Origin: CAZIKB01 sp964539665
GTDB taxonomy: Bacteria; Zhuqueibacterota; Zhuqueibacteria; Oceanimicrobiales; Oceanimicrobiaceae
DNA length: 48,247 nucleotides
Direction of reading: 5' to 3'
Assembly: GCA_964539665.1 (NCBI GenBank)
Contig: CAZIKB010000043.1
Location: 1-48,247, forward strand
Part shown: positions 16,203 to 25,519 of the stretch, in pieces
Position numbering within the stretch: the stretch's first letter is position 1
Layout: each line of letters starts with the position of its first letter
Program-made: the position numbers and the translations under genes
The notes under the pieces: generated by a model
What the model was told of the DNA's origin: nothing
The model's database searches: none
The model's input: the letters and a program-made list of their open reading frames with translations, nothing else

Positions 16203-18789
16203 TAAATATGGATTGACCATGCAATTCACACTCAATGGTATAATTAAAATTTATGAAGGCGATCCCGAGCTTTCATTATTAAAGTATCTCAGAGAACACG
16301 AAGGGATCATTTCCCCAAAAGACGGGTGCGCACCACAGGCAGCCTGTGGCTGTTGCGCGGTAGAACTCAACAATCGAGCCGTGCTTTCCTGTGTGATTCC
16401 CATGAAAAAAGTTGCAAATGGAACGGTTGTTACTATTGAAGGCCTTGAGCAAATTAAACAAGAAATATTTGCCAAAGCATTCCTGGAAAAAGGCGGAGTT
16501 CAATGCGGATTTTGCACACCTGGTATAGTTATGCAAGCCAAAGTACTGCTGGATAACCATCCGAATCCGACCCGCACGGAAGTTATCCGGACCTTAAATC
16601 CGCATTTATGTCGCTGCACCGGTTATAAAAAAATCGTCGATTCCATTCTTTATGCTGGTGAACTTTTAAGAGAACGGAAAGAAATTTCAAATGAAAAGTA
16701 TTCCGGTAAAATCGGTACGAGACTCCCTAAATACGATTCGCATGATGTTGTATTAGGCAAGCGTCCTTTTGTCTGTGATATAAAGTTCGATGGGATGCAT
16801 TACGCGACACTGAAATTCAGTGAACATCCCCGTGCAGAAATCATTTCCATTAACACCAGTGAAGCAGAAAACATCCCTGGCGTTAGCAGAGTGTTCCTGG
16901 CCGAAGATATCCCTGGTGAATGCAACGTCGGTCTAATTGTTTCAGATTGGCCAATCATGGTGAAAGTCGGCGAGGAAACCCGCTATGTCGGAGACGTCCT
17001 GGCCGGTGTTGTAGCAGAAACCGAAGAAATCGCCAGACAGGCAGTTGAGTTGATCGAGGTGGAGTATGATATCCTTGAACCGTTAACCGATCCAGTTGCT
17101 GCGATGAAAAAGACTGCGCCTCAAATTCATGCAAATGGCAATATTTTGTCTACATCTATTATAAAAAGTGGTGATGCGGATAAATCGCTCGCAGAGTCCC
17201 AATATATTGTGCACGGCAAATATGAAACACAAACCATTGAGCATGCTTATATGGAGCCAGAGAGCAGCATTGCCCGGCCGTGGTATGAAGGCGTCGAGGT
17301 GTATTCACAGGGTCAGGGTGTGTACGAGGACCAGAAACAAATAGCGAAAATATTAAATATACCATTAGATAAAGTTAAAGTTGTGTTAGTCCCAAATGGC
17401 GGCGCTTTTGGAGGAAAAGAGGATTTATCTGTTCAGGGCCATACCGCACTTTTTTCTCATTTGTTGAAACGACCAGTGAAAATAACTTTGAACAGGGACG
17501 AATCTATTCGCATGCATCCCAAACGACACCCTCTCATCATGGAATATTCATTAGGGTGTTCAAGGGAAGGCAAATTAACCGCTTTGAAAGCGGACATCAT
17601 TGGTGATACCGGCGCTTATGCCTCAGTCGGAATGAAAGTGCTGGAGCGCGCTGCAGGTCACGCCACTGGTGCGTATTCAGTGCCTGTGGTTGATATTGAA
17701 AGTCGTGCAATTTATACGAATAACATTCCCAATGGCGCAATGCGAGGATTTGGTGTAAATCAGGTAACCTTTGCCATGGAAAGCTGTATCGATGAGCTTT
17801 GCGAAAAGGGCGGTTTTGATCGCTGGCAGTTTCGCTTCGACAATGCACTGAAAGTAGGAGATAAAACTACCACAGGCCAGGTGATAAAACATGCAGCGGG
17901 TATCAGAGAAACGCTCTTAGCTGTGAAAAAACCATTTCAGAATGCGAAATGCGCTGGAATAGCCTGCGGCATCAAAAATACCGGCATTGGCAATGGCATG
18001 CCAGATAAAGGGAAAGTGAAAATCGTCATTGAATCTCCGACTAAAGTGGTAATACAACATGGCTGGACAGAAATGGGACAGGGAGTGCATACTATGGCCG
18101 TGCAGATGCTCTGTGAAGAAATTGATATTGATCCTGAAATGATTGAAGTGCGGGTTGAAACCACCGATGGCGCCGTCTGTGGTATGACCACGGCTTCGCG
18201 GGCAACATCACTGGTTGGACATACCATAATCGATGCCAGCAAGAAATTGAAACAGGATTTAAAAAACAGCAAGCTGGGTGAATTGGCAGGCAGGGAATAT
18301 GAAGGTGAATGGATTTGCGATTGGACCACCAAACCTGGTGCAAAAGTCGAGGAAGTGATCACGCATTACTCGTACAGTTACGCTGCCCAGGTGGTTGTAC
18401 TAAATGATTCCGGAAAGGTTGAAAAAGTTTACGCTGCCCATGATGCCGGCAAAATCATCAATCCGGCATTGTTTGAAGGGCAAATTGAGGGTTCGATTCA
18501 CATGGGCCTGGGTTATGCTTTAACAGAAGAATTTATTCAAATCGAAGGTAAACCAAAAAGTACCAGATTGCGTAAATGCGGTGTTTTGCGAGCCAATGAA
18601 ACTCCGGAGATCGAAGTGATTGGGGTAGAAGTGCCGGATCCGCTTGGTCCTCATGGCGTTAAAGGAGTCGGTGAAATTGGCTTGGTACCCACTGCTGGTG
18701 CTGTTGCCAATGCACTTTATCAGTTTGATGGAATTCGCAGGTATAAATTACCCATGAAGCTTAGCATTTCGAAAACAGAAAACCGATAA
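16195..18789 (+). CDS. xdhD: Selenium-dependent xanthine dehydrogenase (2Fe-2S domain fused to Mo subunit)
   Basis: This 864-residue single-chain enzyme begins with a ferredoxin domain of the special form G-C-A-P-Q-A-A-C-G-C-C (Cys45, 51, 53, 54, and Cys66). The second cluster has Cys104, Cys107, Cys139 and Cys141. The Mo-binding part follows, with G-G-A-F-G-G-K-E (Glu409), M-R-G-F-G-V-N-Q in place of the R-G-F-G-G-P-Q of ordinary XDH, E-M-G-Q-G, and the C-terminal G-V-G-E-I-G-L-V-P-T-A-G-A-V-A. This set is typical of the selenium-dependent family (XdhD-like), whose Mo site carries labile selenium rather than selenocysteine. There is no FAD domain. The ATG at 16195 overlaps the upstream HicB gene; an ATG at 16219 is an alternative start. 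Substrate is probably xanthine or another purine. Confidence 0.9.
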   Translation: MPDKYGLTMQFTLNGIIKIYEGDPELSLLKYLREHEGIISPKDGCAPQAACGCCAVELNNRAVLSCVIPMKKVANGTVVTIEGLEQIKQEIFAKAFLEKGGVQCGFCTPGIVMQAKVLLDNHPNPTRTEVIRTLNPHLCRCTGYKKIVDSILYAGELLRERKEISNEKYSGKIGTRLPKYDSHDVVLGKRPFVCDIKFDGMHYATLKFSEHPRAEIISINTSEAENIPGVSRVFLAEDIPGECNVGLIVSDWPIMVKVGEETRYVGDVLAGVVAETEEIARQAVELIEVEYDILEPLTDPVAAMKKTAPQIHANGNILSTSIIKSGDADKSLAESQYIVHGKYETQTIEHAYMEPESSIARPWYEGVEVYSQGQGVYEDQKQIAKILNIPLDKVKVVLVPNGGAFGGKEDLSVQGHTALFSHLLKRPVKITLNRDESIRMHPKRHPLIMEYSLGCSREGKLTALKADIIGDTGAYASVGMKVLERAAGHATGAYSVPVVDIESRAIYTNNIPNGAMRGFGVNQVTFAMESCIDELCEKGGFDRWQFRFDNALKVGDKTTTGQVIKHAAGIRETLLAVKKPFQNAKCAGIACGIKNTGIGNGMPDKGKVKIVIESPTKVVIQHGWTEMGQGVHTMAVQMLCEEIDIDPEMIEVRVETTDGAVCGMTTASRATSLVGHTIIDASKKLKQDLKNSKLGELAGREYEGEWICDWTTKPGAKVEEVITHYSYSYAAQVVVLNDSGKVEKVYAAHDAGKIINPALFEGQIEGSIHMGLGYALTEEFIQIEGKPKSTRLRKCGVLRANETPEIEVIGVEVPDPLGPHGVKGVGEIGLVPTAGAVANALYQFDGIRRYKLPMKLSISKTENR

Positions 18790-18828
18790 TCGAATTTTCA
18801 GAGTTCAGAGATCGTTTAAATTTTATAC

Positions 18829-18855
18829 CACGGAATACACGGAATTTTCACGGAA
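18829..18855. repeat. Triple CACGGAA direct repeat
   Basis: CACGGAA occurs at 18829-18835, 18838-18844 and 18849-18855, 40-66 bp after the stop of the Se-XDH gene. This type of accacggaa repeat is a common intergenic motif in environmental genomes. The rest of the gap 18790-19195 has only hairpins. Confidence 0.5.
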
Positions 18856-18908
18856 ATGTAATACAAAACCAACTATTGTCATTCTTTTATATTGAAGGTC
18901 AAGTTTTT

Positions 18909-18950
18909 CAACAGGTCTTTTAAGTAGAATTAGTTACCTGTTGTTTTCCT
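18909..18950 (+). terminator. Candidate terminator of the molybdenum hydroxylase locus
   Basis: CAACAGGT (18909-18916) pairs exactly with ACCTGTTG (18936-18943) across a 19-nt loop and is followed by TTTT and further T-rich sequence. Position and form fit transcription termination after the Se-XDH gene. Confidence 0.5.
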
Positions 18951-19075
18951 GATTTTTATTTAACTACAGGTTCTTTGATAATCTAAACTAAAATAAATAT
19001 CTTGATCTGAAAAATCTAAATTGATACTTTGTTAAATAATAGCCTCCAGTTGTTTTATTGGAGAGAAACACCGTC

Positions 19076-19092
19076 GCAATCGAGACGATTGC
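19076..19092. repeat. Perfect 7-bp hairpin with 3-nt loop
   Basis: GCAATCG (19076-19082) and CGATTGC (19086-19092) pair across AGA. It lies about 105 bp before the histidine kinase start and is more likely an intergenic palindrome than an operator; nothing else supports a function. Confidence 0.4.
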
Positions 19093-19195
19093 CTTACATC
19101 AACCGAGCGATTCTTAAGAGTTAAAAAATTTCTTACAGAATAAATTGCCCGGGTAGGACTCAAATGAATTATAAAAAAAGCAAAATTTTTATCCA

Positions 19196-20560
19196 ATGAA
19201 AAAAACATCAAACATTACCTTCGCACAACTGGTTACCCTTTACGAAGTTAGCAGAAAAATAAATTCACAACTAAATTTCAAAAAGCTCCTGGACGAGATT
19301 ATGGATTTAGCGATTGAATTATTACATGCTGAAAAAGGACTGATCCTTTTCCGTGAAAAGCAGTCGGATGAATTAAGCGTTCAGGTCGCGCGTCTCATGG
19401 ATAAGCGGACGATACGGGATGTAGTAGCCTTAAGTCGCTCAATTATCAAGAAAGTAGAAAGTGAAGGCAAGCCTGTTTTATTGCAAAAAGTACCAGAAAC
19501 AAACGAAGAGAACACTCAATCAAGTCTGGTGCGATACAAAATTAAATCAGTCATTTGCGTGCCACTTCGTGCCAGAAATCAACTCATTGGAGCCATTTAT
19601 CTTGATACCACCAATGCCAAAGATTTTTTTAAGCAGGAAGATTTAACATTCCTCGAAGCCTTTGCAAATCTGGCGGGTATAGCTATTGAAAATGCAAAAA
19701 GTTATCGCGAAATTGAAAACTTAAATGAAAACCTTGAAAATCTGGTAGCACAGCGCACCCATCAGTTAGAGCAAAAACATCAGAAATTAAACAAAGCTTA
19801 TCAGGAGCTCAAAGATACCCAGTTACAGCTCATACGCTCTGAAAAAATGGCCTCGTTGGGAATGCTGGTGGCCGGAGTGGCTCATGAAATAAACACACCC
19901 ATGGGCTCGATTCAAAGCAATACCGACATGTTTGTACGTGGTTTTGAAAAGCTGAGTAAATATTTTGAAAAGTTACCCAATGATTCACCTGCTGAAATAA
20001 TAAAGACGGTGGATGTTCTTGAGGATCTGTCAAAAGTAAGTAAAATTGCTTGTGAACGGATAACCCATATAGTTAAAACCCTTCGCAATTTTGCCCGTCT
20101 TGACGAAGAAGAGCACAAAACAGTAGATTTGCATGAGGGTATTAATAGTACAATTTCCTTAATCGGACATCTTAGCGGCAATCGGATTAAATTTAACCTG
20201 AAATATGGCAAGATTCCAGCACTTCAATGTTACGCCAACCAGATAAATCAGGTTTTCATGAATATTCTGGTCAATGCCTGTCAGGCCATTGAAGGGAAAG
20301 GGCATATTACCATTAAAACTGACTTTAAGGGTAACCAGATAATTATACAATTCACTGATACGGGGGCAGGTATCCCGCGAAAAGATATCAACAAAATTTT
20401 TGACCCGGGATTTACAACTAAAGGAGTGGGTGTGGGTACGGGTTTGGGTCTTTCTATTTTATATAAAATAATCGAAGAGCACAGGGGTAGAATTGAAGTT
20501 GACAGTACAGTAGGTAAGGGGACCACTTTTACTTTGTATCTGCCGGTAGAAAAAAAGTGA
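19196..20560 (+). CDS. GAF-domain sensor histidine kinase
   Basis: This 454-residue soluble kinase has a GAF domain (about 25-165), a coiled coil (about 170-215), then a dimerisation/phosphoacceptor domain and an ATPase domain. The phosphoacceptor is His230 in V-A-H-E-I-N-T-P. The N box is N-Q-V-F-M-N-I-L-V-N-A, followed by D-T-G-A-G-I-P and G-V-G-T-G-L-G-L-S. No transmembrane segment is visible, so the GAF domain senses a cytoplasmic signal. No response regulator is adjacent, so the output partner is unknown. Its catalytic core is very close to that of the 1459-residue protein at 35281, including F-D-P-G-F-T-T-K-G-V-G-V-G-T. No clear ribosome binding site is present before the ATG. Confidence 0.9.
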   Translation: MKKTSNITFAQLVTLYEVSRKINSQLNFKKLLDEIMDLAIELLHAEKGLILFREKQSDELSVQVARLMDKRTIRDVVALSRSIIKKVESEGKPVLLQKVPETNEENTQSSLVRYKIKSVICVPLRARNQLIGAIYLDTTNAKDFFKQEDLTFLEAFANLAGIAIENAKSYREIENLNENLENLVAQRTHQLEQKHQKLNKAYQELKDTQLQLIRSEKMASLGMLVAGVAHEINTPMGSIQSNTDMFVRGFEKLSKYFEKLPNDSPAEIIKTVDVLEDLSKVSKIACERITHIVKTLRNFARLDEEEHKTVDLHEGINSTISLIGHLSGNRIKFNLKYGKIPALQCYANQINQVFMNILVNACQAIEGKGHITIKTDFKGNQIIIQFTDTGAGIPRKDINKIFDPGFTTKGVGVGTGLGLSILYKIIEEHRGRIEVDSTVGKGTTFTLYLPVEKK

Positions 20561-20664
20561 TGCGGTTAGAAAAGCTCAGGATACTACTTAAAACCATTTA
20601 AGTGACCAGTTTACTCTTTTCTTTTTATTTTTGTATCCATAATAGAAGAGTTGAAGAAAATAGC

Positions 20665-23196
20665 ATGAAAAACAATATGAAAAAATCAACTATACTTAAA
20701 CAGTTATTATTCCTTTCCACGATCCTGACCTTTGTCTTTCCAGATTTATCTGACGCCCAGGATAGTACCCACTGGTGGAATAATACAGTGTTCTACGAAA
20801 TATTTGTCAGAAGTTATTACGACAGCAATGGCGATGGCAATGGTGATATTCAGGGTCTGATTCAGAAGCTTGATTATTTAAATGACGGCGATTCAACTAC
20901 AACATCGGATTTGGGTATCACTGGTATCTGGCTGATGCCGGTGACTCAATCGCCCAGTTACCACGGCTATGATGTTATTGATTACCGAAATATTGAGCAG
21001 GACTATGGTACATTGGCTGATTTTAAAGCGCTGGTCGACAGTGCTAATGCCCGGGGAATAAAAGTGATCATAGATCTGGTCATGAACCATACCTCCAGCC
21101 AGCATCCCTGGTTTATAGACTCTGCTTCAGATACAAATTCACAATACCGGGATTGGTACATTTGGCAACCAGTAAATCCAGGCTACCGGGGACCGTGGGG
21201 ACAGCAGGTCTGGCATTTCAGGAACGGCGCATATTACTTCGGAATGTTCTGGAGCGGTATGCCCGATCTAAATTATGCCAATGAGCAGGTCAAAACTGAT
21301 ATGTTTGATATTACAAAATTCTGGCTGGACACCATGAAGGTTGATGGCTTCAGATTAGATGCAATTAAGCACCTGTTCGAAAACGGTCCCATAATGGAAA
21401 ATGTACCTGCGACATTCGATTTCTTGAAAGAATTCCGCCAGTTTTATAAAAACGTAAATCCAAATGCCCTGACAGTTGGAGAGGTCTGGTCCAGTACGGA
21501 TCAGGTAGCATTATACTCGGATGGTACGAAGGTTGACTTTTGTTTCGAGTTTCAGTTGTCGGACAATATCCTGGATGCAGTGAAGTTTAGCCAGCCCTAT
21601 CGAATCAGCAACCAAATGCAGACGGTTATCAGTAGTTATCCTTATCTGCAATACGCGCCATTCCTTGCCAATCACGACCAGAATCGAGTGTTCGGACAAT
21701 TATCGCAGGACATGCAGGCGATGAAACTTGCTGCAGCAGTATATCTTACGCTGCCAGGAATTCCATTTATTTATTATGGTGAAGAAATTGGTATGACAGG
21801 ATCAAAGCCGGACGAAAACATAAGAACACCCATGCAATGGTCGGATGATTTACATGCAGGTTTTACAACCGGCAATCCATGGTATCCTGTAAACGCCAAC
21901 TATGATTCTTATAATGTTTCTGATATGCAGGATGAAGCAAATTCGCTCTGGCACTGGTATCGAAAACTCATTTCCCTGAGAAACGCAAATGAATCTTTGC
22001 GACTGGGAGACTACCTTACTCTTAGTACGAATATCGCTGAATTGTATGCCTATGCAAGGCGTACAGCAAATGAAGTCACAATAGTAGTGCACAATTTCCA
22101 GAACAATGCTATCAACACGCCTGAATTTACCCTGAGTGAATCAGAACTGCAGCCGGGGGTGCATTCTGTTAATAACTTATTGACTAGAGAAGTTGCAGGA
22201 ATTGTCCTGTTAGACAATGACGGCGGTTTCACGAAATGGAATCCACAGATTGAAATAAATCCCAAAGGTACGGTAGTTTTGGAAATTGATCCAACCATTA
22301 TAACTGGTACATTTACAGTTTCTGGTTTTGTCAGAGATAACAGTGCCGTCGGAGTTGAGGGAGTAAATATTGCTATCAGTGGAGAAGGTTCGGTAACGAC
22401 TAATTCTGACGGTTTTTACTCAATGTCAGGCGTAGATTCTGGAACGCATATGATTACACCTGCAAAGGATGGATTTACATTTGAACCGACTTCATTAACT
22501 ACAAATGTAACGAGTGACATAACCAACCAGGATTTCATTGCAACAGGAACCTCAACCACAGCCGACGTGACTTTTGATGTCAGACTGCCTGATTCTACTC
22601 CATCTAATGAGGTAATCTACATTGCCGGCACATTCAACTTTTGGGAGCCAGGCCCTGCACAGACAGGAACGGATGGTAACAACCACGACCTTGTACTGAC
22701 GAGGATTAGCGATAATCAACATCAAATTACACTAACTTTTAATACCGGTGAATCTATTTTATATAAATATACCCGGGGAAGCTGGGAGACCGTTGAAAAG
22801 GGAGCTCAAGGAGAAGAAATCGATAATCGCAGCATGGTTGTTCCCGATAGCACTTACACGCAACATGATACTGTGGCGAGTTGGAAAGATCTTACAGTTT
22901 TCGTCACAAATGACCCGGACGCGTATCTGCCTGAGGACTACGTTTTGGGTCAGAACTACCCAAATCCATTTAATCCAAAAACAACCATACCGTTTGCTAT
23001 TACTCGAAGCGGCCATGTTTCACTTAAGATTTTTAACCTGTTAGGTGAGGAGGTGGCATCATTAGTCAATGACAATTTACCTGCTGGAACTTATAATATA
23101 GAATGGGATGCGAGCAGCTTTTCAAGTGGAATTTACTTTTATCGTTTGCAAGCTGGGAGTTTTATTGCTATAAAGAAACTTTTGGTTTTGCAATAG
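20665..23196 (+). CDS. Secreted GH13 alpha-amylase with starch-binding and T9SS-type sorting domains
   Basis: The 843-residue protein has a signal peptide (1-30), then a GH13 barrel with D-L-V-M-N-H-T, nucleophile Asp232 (G-F-R-L-D-A-I-K-H), acid Glu273 (G-E-V-W) and Asp338 (L-A-N-H-D-Q-N). A carboxypeptidase-regulatory-like beta domain follows (about 550-630). Next comes a CBM20/48-like glucan-binding domain (about 635-740, I-Y-I-A-G-T-F-N-F-W). The C-terminal sorting domain (about 755-843) contains N-Y-P-N-P-F-N-P and G-I-Y-F-Y-R-L-Q-A-G. It should degrade starch or glycogen outside the cell or at its surface. I chose the ATG at 20665 because it opens the signal peptide; an in-frame upstream start at 20602 gives a non-secretory extension. 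No secretion genes are in the window. Confidence 0.9.
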   Translation: MKNNMKKSTILKQLLFLSTILTFVFPDLSDAQDSTHWWNNTVFYEIFVRSYYDSNGDGNGDIQGLIQKLDYLNDGDSTTTSDLGITGIWLMPVTQSPSYHGYDVIDYRNIEQDYGTLADFKALVDSANARGIKVIIDLVMNHTSSQHPWFIDSASDTNSQYRDWYIWQPVNPGYRGPWGQQVWHFRNGAYYFGMFWSGMPDLNYANEQVKTDMFDITKFWLDTMKVDGFRLDAIKHLFENGPIMENVPATFDFLKEFRQFYKNVNPNALTVGEVWSSTDQVALYSDGTKVDFCFEFQLSDNILDAVKFSQPYRISNQMQTVISSYPYLQYAPFLANHDQNRVFGQLSQDMQAMKLAAAVYLTLPGIPFIYYGEEIGMTGSKPDENIRTPMQWSDDLHAGFTTGNPWYPVNANYDSYNVSDMQDEANSLWHWYRKLISLRNANESLRLGDYLTLSTNIAELYAYARRTANEVTIVVHNFQNNAINTPEFTLSESELQPGVHSVNNLLTREVAGIVLLDNDGGFTKWNPQIEINPKGTVVLEIDPTIITGTFTVSGFVRDNSAVGVEGVNIAISGEGSVTTNSDGFYSMSGVDSGTHMITPAKDGFTFEPTSLTTNVTSDITNQDFIATGTSTTADVTFDVRLPDSTPSNEVIYIAGTFNFWEPGPAQTGTDGNNHDLVLTRISDNQHQITLTFNTGESILYKYTRGSWETVEKGAQGEEIDNRSMVVPDSTYTQHDTVASWKDLTVFVTNDPDAYLPEDYVLGQNYPNPFNPKTTIPFAITRSGHVSLKIFNLLGEEVASLVNDNLPAGTYNIEWDASSFSSGIYFYRLQAGSFIAIKKLLVLQ

Positions 23197-23278
23197 CGGA
23201 AGGAAGACTGAGGTCCTACCTCTTAAATGGATTTCAATTGTACGAGTATCTACTTAACTCAGCAAAATCCCTTTAAGT

Positions 23279-23379
23279 GTCATTCCGACCGAAAGGAGGA
23301 ATCTTGATTTGTTCAAGCTCAATTCCTACTAGTCCAGACAAGATTTCTCACTTAGGTTCGAAATGACAGAAATTGAGCT
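23279..23379. repeat. Palindromic intergenic repeat (TGTCATTCCGA type)
   Basis: TGTCATTCCGACCGAAAGGA and following bases (23279-23307) mirror the segment 23339-23368, which ends in CGAAATGACA; CAAGATT and AATCTTG also pair. A second nested pair is AAGCTCAATT (23314-23323) with AATTGAGCTC (23370-23379). It resembles widespread bacterial intergenic palindromes. It lies between the amylase and the S9 peptidase, where it could also end transcription. Confidence 0.55.
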
Positions 23380-23444
23380 CAATGGATAGCCGGATTCTAA
23401 TTGTTCTAAATATTTATGTAAATTACTTTCCTAAGGAGGTCACT

Positions 23445-25496
23445 ATGAAAAAATCTCTTCACTACCTGTGTGTCGTTTTAATTATTCCATTCATTCTTCA
23501 GAGCATGACGATTGATTCTGGACTCGCTCAAGAAAAAGAAGCAGATCGCTGGACACCCGATCTCAGCATGCAATACAAATCCATTCGAAGCACAGCAATA
23601 TCTCCTGATGGCAATTTGATCGCTTACGTGGTTAGAGAGCCAGTCATGAAGGGCGAAAAATCGGAGTATCTGAGTCATATCTGGATTGTTTCAGCGGATG
23701 GGAAAATGAACTTCCAGTACACCCAGGGCGAGAAATCAGCTTCTAATCCAGCATTTTCACCAGACGAAAAGTGCCTTACTTTCACCACGTCCCGTGCTAA
23801 GAAAAATCAGATTTGGATGATGCGGGTTATGGGCGGTGAAGCCGAGCAGCTAACAAATGCTAAAAACGGCGTTGCCTCGTACCAATGGTCTCCAGATGGA
23901 ACATTCATTGCTTATACCATGAAAGATCCGGAAACCGAGGAAGAGGAGAAGGATAAAAAAGAAAAACGGGATGTGATCCTGGTTGATAAGAATTTCAAGA
24001 ATAATCATTTATACACCATAACGCTCGCTAAAAACGAAGATGGTGAGCATGAAACCCAACGCCTGACCACAGGCAATTTTCACGTAACCAGCTTTGATTG
24101 GTCGCCTGACGGCAAAACGATTGTCTTTTCCCATCAGGCTGATCCAAGAATCAACACAGGATTTAGCGAAGTTGACATTTCAACCGTTCCAGCCGACAGC
24201 GGCACAGTCGCCTCATTGGTAAATTGGCCTGGAGTTGAGCGTTCTCCCAACTACTCGCCCGACGGTAAGTGGGTTGCTTTTACTTCCCATGGCGGCGCAC
24301 CGCAAGAGATTGGTTTGCAAGATGTCTATATGGTTTCTGCCAAAGGTAGCGAGCCCAAAAAACTGGGTGAGACGCCTGACCGCAATGCTCGCATAATTGC
24401 ATGGGCCACTGACAGTAAGAATATTTATATCACCGAACCACTGCACACATCAAGGCATGTTTTGGCAGTTCCAGTAGATGGTAAAGCGCCTGTCCAGGTT
24501 ACCAAAGGCGATGGAAATATTAGCTCAGTATCTTTTAATAAGAACACAGACCGCATGACATTCACTTATCAAAACCTGGATACACCAGTTGAAGTATATA
24601 ACTCACCTGTAAAAAACTTTAAGTTGTCGAAACTGACTGAAGTGAATCAGGATGTGCCTAAACCAGCCATCGGCCGGACCGAAGTCATCTCCTGGAAATC
24701 CACCGATGGACTGGAAATCGAAGGGCTACTGACCTACCCTGTAAATTATGAAAAAGGACGCACTTATCCGTTGATTTTAAATGTTCATGGCGGGCCGGCT
24801 GGCGTCTTCAGCCAAAACTTCACCGGTAACCCGAGTATTTACATGCTCCAGTATTTTGCACAAAACGGCTATGCAATCCTGCGACCCAATCCCCGCGGCA
24901 GCACTGGTTACGGCAAGGATTTCCGTTATGCCAATTTCAAAGATTGGGGCTTCGGCGACTATAATGATTTGATGACTGGTGTTGATAAAGCGATTGAAAT
25001 GGGCGTCGCGCATGAAGACAGCCTGTGCCTGATGGGCTGGAGCTACGGCGGCTATATGACTTCATTCATGGTCACCAAAACCAACCGCTTTAAAGCAGCC
25101 AGCATGGGGGCGGGATTACCCAATCTTGTTAGTATGACTTCCACCACTGATATTTCAAATTACCTGGTTGCGCACATGGGTAGCGAGATCTGGGAAGATT
25201 ACGAAACTTATGAGAAGCACTCGGCCATTTACCGCATCAAAAATGTTACCACGCCAACTCAGGTGATTCACGGAGCAAGAGATCTGCGTGTGCCGTTTAC
25301 CCAGGGCCAGGAATTTTACGTGGCGCTCTCACGACGGGGTGTGCCCACAGAAATGATCGTCTATCCGAGAACCCCGCACGGGCCACGCGAACCGAAGTTT
25401 CTAATGGATGTGTCACAACGAATAATGACCTGGTTTGAAAACCATCTCGGCCGGCCTGCACCAACGAATGGCAAAGTAGAAAATACACAGGATTAA
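23445..25496 (+). CDS. Exported S9 family peptidase, second copy
   Basis: This 683-residue exported peptidase has a signal peptide (1-30), a PD40-type propeller with repeated S-P-D-G motifs (about 45-410) and a C-terminal alpha/beta hydrolase domain. The nucleophile is Ser533 in G-W-S-Y-G-G. Asp613 (A-R-D-L-R-V-P-F) and His645 (T-P-H-G-P) complete the triad. An ideal AAGGAGGT site fixes the ATG at 23445; an earlier in-frame start at 23373 would add 24 non-signal residues. It shares architecture with the peptidase at 298 but is clearly diverged, so the two may have different substrates. A small lipoprotein gene follows within 25 bp and may be co-transcribed. Confidence 0.93.
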   Translation: MKKSLHYLCVVLIIPFILQSMTIDSGLAQEKEADRWTPDLSMQYKSIRSTAISPDGNLIAYVVREPVMKGEKSEYLSHIWIVSADGKMNFQYTQGEKSASNPAFSPDEKCLTFTTSRAKKNQIWMMRVMGGEAEQLTNAKNGVASYQWSPDGTFIAYTMKDPETEEEEKDKKEKRDVILVDKNFKNNHLYTITLAKNEDGEHETQRLTTGNFHVTSFDWSPDGKTIVFSHQADPRINTGFSEVDISTVPADSGTVASLVNWPGVERSPNYSPDGKWVAFTSHGGAPQEIGLQDVYMVSAKGSEPKKLGETPDRNARIIAWATDSKNIYITEPLHTSRHVLAVPVDGKAPVQVTKGDGNISSVSFNKNTDRMTFTYQNLDTPVEVYNSPVKNFKLSKLTEVNQDVPKPAIGRTEVISWKSTDGLEIEGLLTYPVNYEKGRTYPLILNVHGGPAGVFSQNFTGNPSIYMLQYFAQNGYAILRPNPRGSTGYGKDFRYANFKDWGFGDYNDLMTGVDKAIEMGVAHEDSLCLMGWSYGGYMTSFMVTKTNRFKAASMGAGLPNLVSMTSTTDISNYLVAHMGSEIWEDYETYEKHSAIYRIKNVTTPTQVIHGARDLRVPFTQGQEFYVALSRRGVPTEMIVYPRTPHGPREPKFLMDVSQRIMTWFENHLGRPAPTNGKVENTQD

Positions 25497-25519
25497 TTTT
25501 TCATATATTAGGTGTAATT

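Noticed and set aside
16195..18789. Selenocysteine in the Se-dependent xanthine dehydrogenase
   Set aside because: The frame has no in-frame TGA. In this family selenium is a labile ligand at the Mo site, not an amino acid.
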